64,000 nucleotides of DNA, taken from the NCBI RefSeq assembly GCF_001717465.1, contig NZ_CP017074.1:2928254-2992253 (forward strand). Direction: 5' to 3'. Under the pieces are notes generated by a model that searched no databases, was not told the origin of the DNA, and worked only from the letters and a program-made list of their open reading frames with translations. The position numbers were made by a program, and so were the translations under genes. This document shows positions 28,212-37,671 of the stretch, one piece after another. The stretch is from Luteimonas sp. JM171 (GTDB lineage: Bacteria > Pseudomonadota > Gammaproteobacteria > Xanthomonadales > Xanthomonadaceae). Position 1 is the stretch's first letter, and every line of letters begins with the position of its first letter.

Positions 28212-28433
28212 GTTGCAGCCGGCCCAGCGCCGGCGCAGCCGCCCACGCCGGGCGTCACCGGCGAATACACACCCGCTGCAACCCCCCGTGCCGGGGTGCC
28301 TGCTTCCACGGAAGCCGGTTCGGACACGGAGGCGGCGGGGAGGCCCAACCCCGGAACCCTTTGCCTGCCATCGCGCCGGCAGACCGCCCCTACCCTTTCA
28401 CGGCGGCCGGGTTCCATATCAGGAGTTCCAGCA
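28212..28433 (+). promoter_or_regulatory. Long structured 5' leader of rpsB
   Basis: About 220 bases without a gene between the rpsB promoter and its ATG, containing several GC-rich inverted repeats such as GCTTCC-AC-GGAAGC. In E. coli S2 represses rpsB-tsf through the rpsB leader; a similar role here is inferred from position, length and structure only. Confidence 0.4.
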
Positions 28434-29309
<876 letters not shown>

Positions 29310-29319
29310 CCGGCCCGAC

Positions 29320-29349
29320 ACGCCGCCGCGGCATCCTGCGCGGCGGCGT
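29320..29349 (+). terminator. Hairpin between rpsB and tsf (attenuator-like)
   Basis: ACGCCGCCGCG, 8-base loop, CGCGGCGGCGT: a perfect 11-bp stem starting 11 bases after the rpsB stop, with no T-run. It probably acts as a partial terminator or RNA-stability element that lowers tsf relative to rpsB, rather than a full stop. Confidence 0.5.
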
Positions 29350-29450
29350 CACCCGCAGACGGGCCCCGACCCGTCGCCGCCCACCAGGGCTGCGCATCCA
29401 ATCCCCCGAGGCGGGCCCAGGCCCGCCCACATCCGTATCCGAGGTAACCC

Positions 29451-30332
29451 ATGGCTGAGATCACCGCTTCAATGGTCAAGGAGCTGCGCGAGCGTACCGG
29501 CGCAGGAATGATGGAGTGCAAGAAGGCGCTCACCGAGAGCAACGGCGACATCGACGCCGCCGCCGAGGCGCTGCGCAAGTCCGGCCTGGCCAAGGCCGAC
29601 AAGAAGGCCAGCCGCGTCGCCGCCGAAGGCCGCGTGGCCACCGCCCAGGCTGGCGGCAAGGCGGTGCTGGTGGAAGTGAACTCCGAAACCGACTTCGTGG
29701 CCAAGGATGACAACTTCGTCAAGTTCACCGCCGCCGTCGCCGAGGCCGCCCTCTCCGTTGAAGGCACCGACGTCGAAGCGCTCAAGGACGCCAAGCTGGC
29801 CTCCGGCGAGACCGTCGAGGAGGCCCGCGCCGCCCTGATCGCCAAGATCGGCGAGAACATCCAGATCCGCCGCATCGCCCGCGTGGACACCGGCAACAAC
29901 GTGGCGTCCTACGTCCACGGCGGCCGCATCGGCGTTCTCGTCGAGGTCAAGGGCGGCGACGAGGAGCTGGCCCGCGGCCTGGCGATGCACATCGCCGCCA
30001 TGAACCCGCCGCACAACAAGGCGTCCGACGTGCCGGCCGAGTTCATCGAGAAGGAAAAGGAGATCGAACTGGCCAAGATGTCCGAGAAGGACCGCTCCAA
30101 GCCGGCCGAGATCCTCGAGAAGATCATCAGCGGCAAGATCAACAAGATCGTCAACGAGGTCACCCTCTACGGCCAGCCGTACGTGCTGGACACCAACCAG
30201 ACCGTCGAGCAGGCCCTGAAGGCCGCCGGCGCCGAAGTCATCGGCTTCCAGCGCCTGGAAGTGGGCGAAGGCATCGAGAAGGTGGTGGAGGACTACGCCG
30301 CCGAGGTGATGAAGCAGGCCGGCCTGGCCTGA
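29451..30332 (+). CDS. tsf: Elongation factor Ts
   Basis: 293-residue nucleotide exchange factor of EF-Tu. The N-terminal UBA-like domain ([20 protein letters not shown]) includes the TGAGMM..CKKAL signature. The EF-Tu contact segment [16 protein letters not shown] and the core-repeat sequence HIAAMNPPH follow. The length is close to the family norm. Preceded by rpsB and followed by a strong terminator, so rpsB-tsf forms one unit. Confidence 0.98.
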   Translation: MAEITASMVKELRERTGAGMMECKKALTESNGDIDAAAEALRKSGLAKADKKASRVAAEGRVATAQAGGKAVLVEVNSETDFVAKDDNFVKFTAAVAEAALSVEGTDVEALKDAKLASGETVEEARAALIAKIGENIQIRRIARVDTGNNVASYVHGGRIGVLVEVKGGDEELARGLAMHIAAMNPPHNKASDVPAEFIEKEKEIELAKMSEKDRSKPAEILEKIISGKINKIVNEVTLYGQPYVLDTNQTVEQALKAAGAEVIGFQRLEVGEGIEKVVEDYAAEVMKQAGLA

Positions 30333-30355
30333 GCCGCCGTACCAGCAACATCCGG

Positions 30356-30384
30356 GGGCCGCGGGAAACCGCGGCCCTTTTTTT
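30356..30384 (+). terminator. Rho-independent terminator after tsf
   Basis: GGGCCGCGG, loop GAAA, CCGCGGCCC, then TTTTTTT: a nine-pair GC stem with a stable tetraloop and seven Ts, 23 bases after the tsf stop. It ends the rpsB-tsf unit. Confidence 0.95.
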
Positions 30385-30481
30385 GCGCGTCCGGCCCGGC
30401 CATGGAACTCAAGTTCCCGCGCATCCGGCCGATCTCCGGAACAGCAGTCCCGGTCGGGACCGATTTCCCAATGGATGGCAC

Positions 30482-31984
30482 ATGGCGTTGATGCAAGCCG
30501 AGACGGTGTTCGACCGGCTCAGGAACTGTCCGGACCTGCCGACGCCGCCCGCTGTCGCGCTGCGGATCATCGAGCTGGCGCAGGATCCCTTTGCCGACCT
30601 GGCCCGCACCGCCGACGAGATCGCGCTGGACCCGGCGCTGAGTGCCCGCATCCTGCGGATCGCCAACTCCCCGCTGTATGCCAGCATCTGCCGGCGTCAG
30701 GTCACATCCCTTCCCCAGGCGGTGACGCTGCTGGGCCTGAACGCCGCGCTGAGCCTGGCCCTGGGCTTCTCGCTTGCCAGCACCCTGCGCGGCCCCGACG
30801 GCATTGCCGAGGAGCGGCAGCGCATCTGGCGCCGCAGCGTGCTGGCCGCGCTGGCAAGCCGGATGCTGGGCGAGGAAGCCGGCATCCGCGAGCTGGAGGA
30901 ACTGATGCTCGGCGCGCTGCTGCAGGACATCGGTGCCCTGGCCCTGTTGCAGGTCTTCCCGGAGGCCTACGCCGGCCTGCTGGCCTCCCCGGCCGGCCCC
31001 GGGGAAGAGTTGCGGCGCGAGCGTGAAGTCTTCGGCGCCGACCACAGCCAGGTTGGCGGGTGGCTGGCGTCGCAGTGGAAGCTGCCCGATTCGGTGGGCG
31101 CGATGATCCGTGACAGCGAATCATGCGCAGCTGGAAACCCGATGTCGGCCTGCGTCGCCGCTTCCGGCCACATGGCGGATCTGTGGCTGGATCCGGCTGA
31201 TGAGCGCAGCCGCGAGCATGCGCTGGAGCAGCTGCTCGCCTGCCGGGACCTGTCGCTGCCGGCCATCACCGAGATGATCGACGCGATGACGGCTGCCCTG
31301 CCGGAAGTGGAAACGCTGTTCGACGTGCGCCTGGAGTGCGCCCACCAGGCTGACGCCATCAAGCGCCAGGCGCGCGAGCTGCTGATCCTTCGCAACCTGG
31401 TGGAGATCCGCAATGCCGCCCAGGCCCGGGAAGCCGCGCGCGAGGCCGAGGCCCGGGCCGCCGAACTCGCCGACCAGGCCCGCCGGGACCCGCTCACCGG
31501 CGCCTACAACCGGGTCCGCCTGGAAGAGGTGCTGCAGCGTGAATTCGACGAGTCCATGCGTACCGGGCGGCCGCTTTCGGTTGCCTTCATCGACCTGGAC
31601 GATTTCAAGCTGATCAATGACCGCCACGGCCACCTGGTGGGGGACGAGGTGCTGCGCAGGTTCAGCGGCACGCTCGAACGGCTGCTGCGCAAGTCCGACC
31701 TGCTGGCCCGCTACGGCGGCGAGGAATTCCTGATCGTGCTGGGCAACTGCGATGCGGCCACAGCCGCCAGGACGCTGCAGCGGATCCTCGAGGAAGTGTC
31801 CCGCGCCCCGCTGCTGGAGGCCGACGGAGAGCCGGTGCGGCTCACGTTTTCCGCCGGAATCGCGTGCCACGGGGACGGCGCGCGGTTCGCCAGCGCCCGC
31901 GACCTGCTCCGGGCCGCCGACGACGCGCTGTACGGGGCCAAGCGCGAAGGCCGCAACCGCATTTCCCCGCAACAGCCCGATTGA
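30482..31984 (+). CDS. HDOD-GGDEF signalling protein (diguanylate cyclase)
   Basis: About 500 residues. The N-terminal HDOD domain (about 15-215: LPTPPAVALRIIELAQDP, ARILRIANSPLY, LPQAVTLLGLNAAL, LLQDIGALALLQVFP) is a non-enzymatic relative of HD hydrolases used as a signalling module. A helical linker (about 305-355) leads to a GGDEF domain with DPLTGAYNR, AFIDLDDFKLIND, signature GGEEF and inhibition site RKSD at the correct spacing. It should synthesise cyclic di-GMP and be feedback-inhibited. The start is not certain (ATG 30482 or 30491; no strong ribosome site). It interrupts the usual tsf-pyrH neighbourhood, isolated from tsf by a strong terminator. Confidence 0.9.
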   Translation: MALMQAETVFDRLRNCPDLPTPPAVALRIIELAQDPFADLARTADEIALDPALSARILRIANSPLYASICRRQVTSLPQAVTLLGLNAALSLALGFSLASTLRGPDGIAEERQRIWRRSVLAALASRMLGEEAGIRELEELMLGALLQDIGALALLQVFPEAYAGLLASPAGPGEELRREREVFGADHSQVGGWLASQWKLPDSVGAMIRDSESCAAGNPMSACVAASGHMADLWLDPADERSREHALEQLLACRDLSLPAITEMIDAMTAALPEVETLFDVRLECAHQADAIKRQARELLILRNLVEIRNAAQAREAAREAEARAAELADQARRDPLTGAYNRVRLEEVLQREFDESMRTGRPLSVAFIDLDDFKLINDRHGHLVGDEVLRRFSGTLERLLRKSDLLARYGGEEFLIVLGNCDAATAARTLQRILEEVSRAPLLEADGEPVRLTFSAGIACHGDGARFASARDLLRAADDALYGAKREGRNRISPQQPD

Positions 31985-32043
31985 TCCCCCGGGCCCGGGC
32001 CATCGGCTAGAATTCCCGCGTTTGCCTGCCCCCGGATCCCCCA

Positions 32044-32766
32044 ATGTCGAATCTTGCCTACCGCCGCGTCCTGCTCAAACTCTCCGGCGAGGCCCTGATG
32101 GGGGATGAGGACTACGGCATCGACCCGAAGGTCATCGGCCGCCTGGCGCGTGAGGTGATCGAGGCCCAGCAGGCCGGCGCGGAAGTGGCGCTGGTGATCG
32201 GCGGCGGCAACATCTTCCGCGGCGCGGGCCTGGCCGCCAGCGGCATGGACCGCGTCACCGGCGACCAGATGGGCATGCTGGCCACCGTGATCAACGCGCT
32301 GGCGATGCAGGATGCGCTGGAGAAGCTCGGCGGCAAGGTCCGGGTGATGAGCGCGATCAAGATCAACGACGTCTGCGAGGACTACATCCGCCGCCGCGCC
32401 ATCCGGCACCTGGAGAAGGGCCGGATCGCCATCTTCGCGGCCGGCACCGGCAATCCGTTCTTCACCACCGATTCGGGCGCGGCCCTGCGCGCCATCGAGA
32501 TCGGCGCGGACCTGCTGCTCAAGGCCACCAAGGTCGACGGCGTCTACGACTCCGACCCGGCCAGGAACCCCGGCGCCACCCGCTTCGACACCCTCACTTA
32601 CGACGAGGTCCTCAACCGCGACCTGCAGGTGATGGACACCGCGGCCTTTGCCCTGGCCCGCGACAGCGACCTGCCGCTGCGCATCTTCGACATGGGCCAG
32701 CCCGGGCAGCTGCTGCGGATCCTGCAGGGCGAGCCGATCGGGACCCTGGTCCAGGGCCGCGGCTGA
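32044..32766 (+). CDS. pyrH: Uridylate kinase
   Basis: 240-residue bacterial UMP kinase that makes UDP from UMP and ATP. It has the amino-acid-kinase fold: [75 protein letters not shown] and [18 protein letters not shown] at 32008-32013 could be the -10 of its promoter, but no -35 is evident. Head of the pyrH-frr-uppS-cdsA-dxr-rseP-bamA-lpx run. Confidence 0.98.
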   Translation: MSNLAYRRVLLKLSGEALMGDEDYGIDPKVIGRLAREVIEAQQAGAEVALVIGGGNIFRGAGLAASGMDRVTGDQMGMLATVINALAMQDALEKLGGKVRVMSAIKINDVCEDYIRRRAIRHLEKGRIAIFAAGTGNPFFTTDSGAALRAIEIGADLLLKATKVDGVYDSDPARNPGATRFDTLTYDEVLNRDLQVMDTAAFALARDSDLPLRIFDMGQPGQLLRILQGEPIGTLVQGRG

Positions 32767-32789
32767 GCGCCGGCGGCACCCGCTGCCGC

Positions 32790-32795
32790 TATAAT
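32790..32795 (+). promoter_or_regulatory. Possible -10 element before frr
   Basis: Perfect TATAAT in the 62-base pyrH-frr gap, 33 bases before the frr ATG; the -35 region is GC-rich and weak. Confidence 0.35.
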
Positions 32796-32828
32796 CCGGC
32801 GGTTATCCGCCAGAGACCGGAGCCGTCG

Positions 32829-33386
32829 ATGCTCAAGGAAATCCAGAAAGACGCCCAGACCCGCATGAACAAGAGCATCGAGTCGCTGCGCCACGACCTG
32901 ACCAAGGTCCGTACCGGCCGCGCCTCGACTGCCCTGGTCGACCACCTGAAGGTCAACTACTACGGCTCGGACGTGCCCCTGTCCCAGGTGGCCACCGTGG
33001 CCGTCAGCGACGCCCGCACCCTGACCATCACCCCGTGGGAGAAGCAGATGGTGGGCCCGGTGGAGAAGGCGATCCTGGCCTCGGACCTGGGCCTGACGCC
33101 CAACACCGCCGGCACCACCATCCGCATCAACATGCCCGCGCTGACCGAAGAACGGCGCCGCGAGCTGACCAAGGTGGTGCACCAGGAAGGCGAGAACGCC
33201 AAGATCGCGATCCGCAACATCCGCCGCGACGCCAACCAGCAGGCCAAGGACCTGCTGAAGGAAAAGGAGATCAGCGAGGACGAGGAGCGCCGCAGCGACG
33301 CCGAGATCCAGAAGATCACCGACCAGGCCATCAAGGCCGTGGACGAGGTGGTGAAGGCGAAGGAAGAGGAACTGATGGCGGTATGA
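32829..33386 (+). CDS. frr: Ribosome recycling factor
   Basis: 185-residue factor that, with EF-G, splits post-termination ribosomes. Family sequences: RMNKSIESLRHDLTKVRTGRAS, YYGSDVPLSQVA, TITPWEKQMVGPVEKAI, TAGTTIRINMPALTEERRRE and IRNIRRDANQQAKDLLKE. Full length (E. coli: 185). Confidence 0.98.
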   Translation: MLKEIQKDAQTRMNKSIESLRHDLTKVRTGRASTALVDHLKVNYYGSDVPLSQVATVAVSDARTLTITPWEKQMVGPVEKAILASDLGLTPNTAGTTIRINMPALTEERRRELTKVVHQEGENAKIAIRNIRRDANQQAKDLLKEKEISEDEERRSDAEIQKITDQAIKAVDEVVKAKEEELMAV

Positions 33387-33408
33387 GGAGCCGCGCCCCG
33401 GCTTCCCC

Positions 33409-34158
33409 ATGAATGTGCCACGCCACATCGCCATCATCATGGACGGCAACGGCCGCTGGGCCGCCGGGCGCAAGCGGCCGCGCATGATCGGCCACCGCGC
33501 GGGCGCGCGCGCGGTCAACATCTGCATCGACTTCTGCCTCGAACGCGGCATCCAGGCGCTGACCCTGTTCGCCTTCTCCAGTGAGAACTGGGGCCGGCCG
33601 CAGGAAGAGGTGAGCGCGCTGATGAAGCTGTTCCTCAACGCCCTGGAGCGCGAGGTGGTCGAGCTCGAGCGCCGCGGCGTGCGCGTGCGCTTCATTGGCG
33701 AGCGCGCGCCCTTCAGCGACGCGATCCGCCAGCGCATGGCGGAAGCCGAGGCCCGCACCGCCGGCAACGACCGGCTGCACCTGAACGTGGCCGCCAGCTA
33801 CGGTGGCCGCCAGGACATCGCGGCCGCGGCCCGCTCGCTGGCCGAGGACGTCGCCGCCGGCCGCCTGCGCCCGGAGGATATCGACGAGGCCGCGGTGGCG
33901 GCGCGGGTGGCCCTGGCCGACCTGCCCCCGCCGGACCTGTTCATCCGCACCGGTGGCGAGCTGCGGGTGAGCAACTTCCTGCTCTGGCAGCTGGCCTACA
34001 CCGAACTGTGGTTCACCGATACCCTGTGGCCGGAATTCAACGCCGCCACCCTGCAGCGCGCGATCGATGATTACGCCGCGCGCGAGCGCCGTTTCGGCTT
34101 GACCGCCGAGCAGCTGGCCGCTTCCGCGCAGGAGCCCGAGGAACAACGCCCCGCATGA
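33409..34158 (+). CDS. uppS: Undecaprenyl diphosphate synthase
   Basis: 249-residue cis-prenyltransferase that elongates farnesyl-PP to the C55 carrier lipid for peptidoglycan and LPS. The start HIAIIMDGNGRWAAGR holds the catalytic Asp12; TLFAFSSENWGRP, LHLNVAASYGGRQDI and RTGGELRVSNFLLWQLAYTE are the remaining family motifs. Its TGA overlaps the cdsA ATG by four bases. Confidence 0.98.
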   Translation: MNVPRHIAIIMDGNGRWAAGRKRPRMIGHRAGARAVNICIDFCLERGIQALTLFAFSSENWGRPQEEVSALMKLFLNALEREVVELERRGVRVRFIGERAPFSDAIRQRMAEAEARTAGNDRLHLNVAASYGGRQDIAAAARSLAEDVAAGRLRPEDIDEAAVAARVALADLPPPDLFIRTGGELRVSNFLLWQLAYTELWFTDTLWPEFNAATLQRAIDDYAARERRFGLTAEQLAASAQEPEEQRPA

Positions 34159-35003
34159 CCAGGACCCGTGTACTCGCCGCCCTCGTGATGGCGCCCGTGG
34201 CGATCGCCGCCGTGCTCCTGCTGCCAACCCCGTGGCTGGTGGCCGCGGCCATGGTGGTGTTCCTGGGCGGCCTGTGGGAGTGGCTGCGCCTGGCCGGCCT
34301 GGACGACGGCGTGGCCCGCAGCGCCCTGCTGGTGGCCAACCTGCTGCTGATCCTGTCGCTGGTGTGGGCGTCGGCCAGCGATCCGAACGCGTCGCTGGTG
34401 CTGCTCAAGCTGTTCAGCGTGGCCGCTGTGGTCGGGTGGCTGCTGGTGGCCATGTGGCTGCGCAACCCCGCCCTGGGCTCGAGAAACAGCCCGCGCTGGC
34501 GCACCGTGAAGCTGGGCGTGGGCACACTGGTGATGGTGCCGGCCTGGTGCGCGCTGGCGCTGATCCACGCCGGCGAGAACGGCAACCGCTGGCTGCTGGT
34601 GGCGCTGTTCATCGTCTGGGCGGCGGATACCGGGGCCTATTTCACCGGCAAGCGCTTTGGCGACAAGTGGTTCAAGGGCCACAGGCTGGCGCCGTCGATC
34701 AGCCCCAACAAGACCATCGAGGGCCTGCTGGGCGGGATGCTGCTGGCGGTGCTGGTCGGCATCGTCGGGGGCTGGCTGGCGGGCGCCGCTGCCGGTGAGC
34801 TGCCGCTGGTGGCGCTGGTGGCGCTGGTGGCCGCGATCTTCTCGGTCATTGGCGACCTGTTCGAAAGCATGATCAAGCGCCATGCAGGCGTGAAGGACTC
34901 CGGCAACCTGATCCCCGGCCACGGCGGCCTGCTGGATCGCATCGACGGCGTGGTCGCGGCCCTGCCGGTCTTCGCGGTGGGCCAGATCTGGCTCGGGTTC
35001 TGA
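34155..35003 (+). CDS. cdsA: Phosphatidate cytidylyltransferase
   Basis: 282-residue integral membrane enzyme making CDP-diacylglycerol. About eight hydrophobic segments precede the C-terminal signature [20 protein letters not shown], the metal- and CTP-binding site of the family. [12 protein letters not shown] is a second conserved stretch. ATGA overlap with uppS. Confidence 0.96.
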   Translation: MTRTRVLAALVMAPVAIAAVLLLPTPWLVAAAMVVFLGGLWEWLRLAGLDDGVARSALLVANLLLILSLVWASASDPNASLVLLKLFSVAAVVGWLLVAMWLRNPALGSRNSPRWRTVKLGVGTLVMVPAWCALALIHAGENGNRWLLVALFIVWAADTGAYFTGKRFGDKWFKGHRLAPSISPNKTIEGLLGGMLLAVLVGIVGGWLAGAAAGELPLVALVALVAAIFSVIGDLFESMIKRHAGVKDSGNLIPGHGGLLDRIDGVVAALPVFAVGQIWLGF

Positions 35004-35016
35004 CCGTGGCCCGATC

Positions 35017-36198
35017 ATGACCGCCCTTCGCAACGTCGCCGTGCTCGGCGCCACCGGGTCCATCGGCACCTCGGCGCTGGATGTCATCGCCCGCCACCCC
35101 GGCCGGCTGCGCGCATCTGTGCTGGCCGCCGGCAGCAACGTGGAGGCGCTGGTGGCGCTGTGCCGCGAACATCGGCCGGACCATGCGGCGATCGCCGACC
35201 CCGAGCGCTTCCAGGCCCTGCGCGACGGCCTGCGGGCGGCCGGGCTGCAGACCCGGGCCCATGCCGGCGCCGGGGCGATCGCGGACCTGGCCGCTGACCC
35301 GTGCTGCGACACCGTGCTGGCGGCCATCGTTGGCGCGGCGGGCCTGGATTCCACGCTCGCCGCCGCGCGCGCGGGCAAGCGCCTGCTGTTGGCCAACAAG
35401 GAATCGCTGGTGCTGGCAGGCGAACTGGTGATGTCGGCCGCAGGCGCGGCCGGCGCCACGGTGGTGCCGATCGACAGCGAGCACAGCGCGGTCTTCCAGT
35501 GCCTGCCGGAAGGGCGCATGGGCCCCGGGGTCGGCAGGGTCATCCTGACCGCCTCGGGCGGGCCGTTCCGCGGTCGCAGCCGCGCCGAACTGGCCGCGGT
35601 GACGCCCGCGCAGGCCGTGGCCCATCCCAAGTGGACGATGGGGCCCAAGATTTCGGTCGACTCGGCCACGCTCATGAACAAGGGCCTGGAAGTCATCGAG
35701 GCCCACCACCTGTTCGGGCTGCCGGCAGCCAGGATCGACGTGCTCGTGCACCCGCAGAGCCTGGTGCACGCGCTGGTCGAGTTCCAGGACGGCTCCACCC
35801 TGGCCCAGATGGGCCTGCCGGACATGCGCACCGCGCTGGCGGTGGGCCTGGGCTGGCCGGAGCGGATCGATTCGGGCGTGGCGGGCCTGGACCTGCTGGC
35901 GCACGGGCGGCTGGAGTTCGAGCCGCCGGACCTTGAGACCTTCCCCTGCCTGGCGCTGGCGCGCCAGGCCATGGAGGCCGGTGGGACCGCACCCGGAACC
36001 CTCAACGCCGCCAACGAAGTGGCGGTGGAGGCGTTCCTGGAAGGCCGCATCGGCTTCCTGGACATCCCCTGCGTGGTCGAAGGCGCGCTGGAAGCGCTGC
36101 CGGCCGCGCCCGCCGCCTCCGTGGAGGCCCTGCGCGAGGCCGATGCGCAGGCGCGCAGGCTCGCGCGGGCCGCCCTGCCCCGGTACGCTGCGCGATGA
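35017..36198 (+). CDS. dxr: 1-deoxy-D-xylulose 5-phosphate reductoisomerase
   Basis: 393-residue enzyme of the MEP isoprenoid pathway, forming 2-C-methyl-D-erythritol 4-phosphate with NADPH. Motifs: [15 protein letters not shown] (NADPH), [28 protein letters not shown] (metal and substrate), [30 protein letters not shown] and [17 protein letters not shown]. Supplies precursors for uppS, two genes upstream. Confidence 0.98.
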   Translation: MTALRNVAVLGATGSIGTSALDVIARHPGRLRASVLAAGSNVEALVALCREHRPDHAAIADPERFQALRDGLRAAGLQTRAHAGAGAIADLAADPCCDTVLAAIVGAAGLDSTLAAARAGKRLLLANKESLVLAGELVMSAAGAAGATVVPIDSEHSAVFQCLPEGRMGPGVGRVILTASGGPFRGRSRAELAAVTPAQAVAHPKWTMGPKISVDSATLMNKGLEVIEAHHLFGLPAARIDVLVHPQSLVHALVEFQDGSTLAQMGLPDMRTALAVGLGWPERIDSGVAGLDLLAHGRLEFEPPDLETFPCLALARQAMEAGGTAPGTLNAANEVAVEAFLEGRIGFLDIPCVVEGALEALPAAPAASVEALREADAQARRLARAALPRYAAR

Positions 36199-36244
36199 TG
36201 CCCGCTCTCCCCTCTCCCTCCGCTTCCTCCAGGGCCCGGCCCGC

Positions 36245-37606
36245 ATGAGCGCGTTCTTCGGCTCCGTGTGGTGGCTGATCGTCAGCCTGGGCGTGCTCGT
36301 GACATTCCACGAGTTCGGCCATTACTGGGTGGCCCGGCGCAACGGGGTCAAGGTGCTGCGCTTCTCGGTGGGCTTCGGCAAGCCGCTGTGGTCGCGCCGC
36401 GGCCGCGACGGCACCGAGTGGGTGATTGCGGCGATCCCGCTGGGCGGCTACGTGAAGATGCTCGACGAGCGCGAAGCGCCGGTGGTGGAGGAGCAGGCCG
36501 CCCAGGCCTTCAACCGCAAATCGGTCTGGCAACGCATGGCCATCGTGGTGGCGGGGCCGGTGGCCAACCTGATCCTCTGCGTCGCCCTGCTCTGGGCCAT
36601 GTTCGTGATTGGCCGCCCCGACTATGCGCCGGTGGTGGGCGTGTCCGATGCGATTGCGGCCGAGGCCGGCGTTGAGCGCGGGGATGTCATCCAGGCCGTG
36701 GGCGAGCGGGAAACGCCAACCTGGAACGAGGTGCAGCTGGCGCTGCTGCCGGCCGCGCTTGACCGCAGCGATGTCCGCCTGGAGGTCACCGACGCCCACG
36801 GCAACGCCCGTACCCGCACGCTGCCGCTCTCACGGCTCCCGGAGGAACTGGACGATCGGATGCTCCTGCCTTCGATCGGACTGCTGCCGCGCCATTTCCT
36901 GGCGCCGCCGGTGGTGGGCAACGTGCGCGAGGGCACGCCGGCGCACGGCGTGCTGGCCGCCGGCGACCGCATCACCGCCGTGGATGGACACGCGGTGGAA
37001 ACCTTCGAGCAGATCGGCCCGCTGGTGCAGGCCCTGGGCCGGGCCGGCGGCACCGGCATGATCGAGGTCGAGCGCGACGGCGAGCGGCTGGCGCTGGAAG
37101 TTGCGCCGGAGTTGGTGGACGACCCGGCGCGCGGCGAGTTCTGGATGCTCGGCATCGAGGCAGACCGCAGCCAGGCGCCGCCCCGCGATGCGCTCCAGCG
37201 CTACGGCCCGGTGGCCGCGGTGCCCGCGGCCCTGCGCGAGACGGCGCACCTCACCGGGCAGCTGTTCGGGATGATCGGCCGCGCCTTCAGCGGCCGGGTA
37301 GCGATCGAGAACACCGTCGCCGGCCCCATCACCATCGCCCGCGCCACCAACGCCTATGCCAGCCAGGGCGCGGCCTGGTACCTGACCATCCTCGCCCTGC
37401 TCTCGCTGAGCCTGGCGATCCTCAACCTGCTGCCGATCCCGCTCTTGGATGGCGGCCACCTCCTGTATTACCTTATCGAGTTGGTCAAGGGCAGCCCGTT
37501 AAGCGAGCGTGCCATGGTCGCCGGGCAGTATGTCGGGCTGGCGCTCCTTGCCGGCCTCATGGGGCTGGCGTTCTACAACGACATCCTGCAACTGATCCAA
37601 CGCTAA
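36245..37606 (+). CDS. rseP: Site-2 metalloprotease RseP
   Basis: 453-residue intramembrane protease that cuts anti-sigma factor RseA and signal-peptide remnants. HEFGH at 22-26 in the first membrane helix provides the zinc site, and NLLPIPLLDGGH (Asp402) in the C-terminal helices completes it. Two PDZ domains lie between (about 125-200 and 205-285), gating substrates. ATG 36245 precedes the first membrane helix; the longer open frame upstream overlaps dxr. Located directly before bamA, fitting its envelope-stress role. Confidence 0.97.
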   Translation: MSAFFGSVWWLIVSLGVLVTFHEFGHYWVARRNGVKVLRFSVGFGKPLWSRRGRDGTEWVIAAIPLGGYVKMLDEREAPVVEEQAAQAFNRKSVWQRMAIVVAGPVANLILCVALLWAMFVIGRPDYAPVVGVSDAIAAEAGVERGDVIQAVGERETPTWNEVQLALLPAALDRSDVRLEVTDAHGNARTRTLPLSRLPEELDDRMLLPSIGLLPRHFLAPPVVGNVREGTPAHGVLAAGDRITAVDGHAVETFEQIGPLVQALGRAGGTGMIEVERDGERLALEVAPELVDDPARGEFWMLGIEADRSQAPPRDALQRYGPVAAVPAALRETAHLTGQLFGMIGRAFSGRVAIENTVAGPITIARATNAYASQGAAWYLTILALLSLSLAILNLLPIPLLDGGHLLYYLIELVKGSPLSERAMVAGQYVGLALLAGLMGLAFYNDILQLIQR

Positions 37607-37671
37607 CCACACGCCCCCGCCAGCGCTGCGCGACCGCCGCAGCGCCGGTGGAACTGAGACGGACGCAACAG

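Noticed and set aside
34071..36065. 664-codon minus-strand frame
   Set aside because: Antisense of cdsA and dxr.
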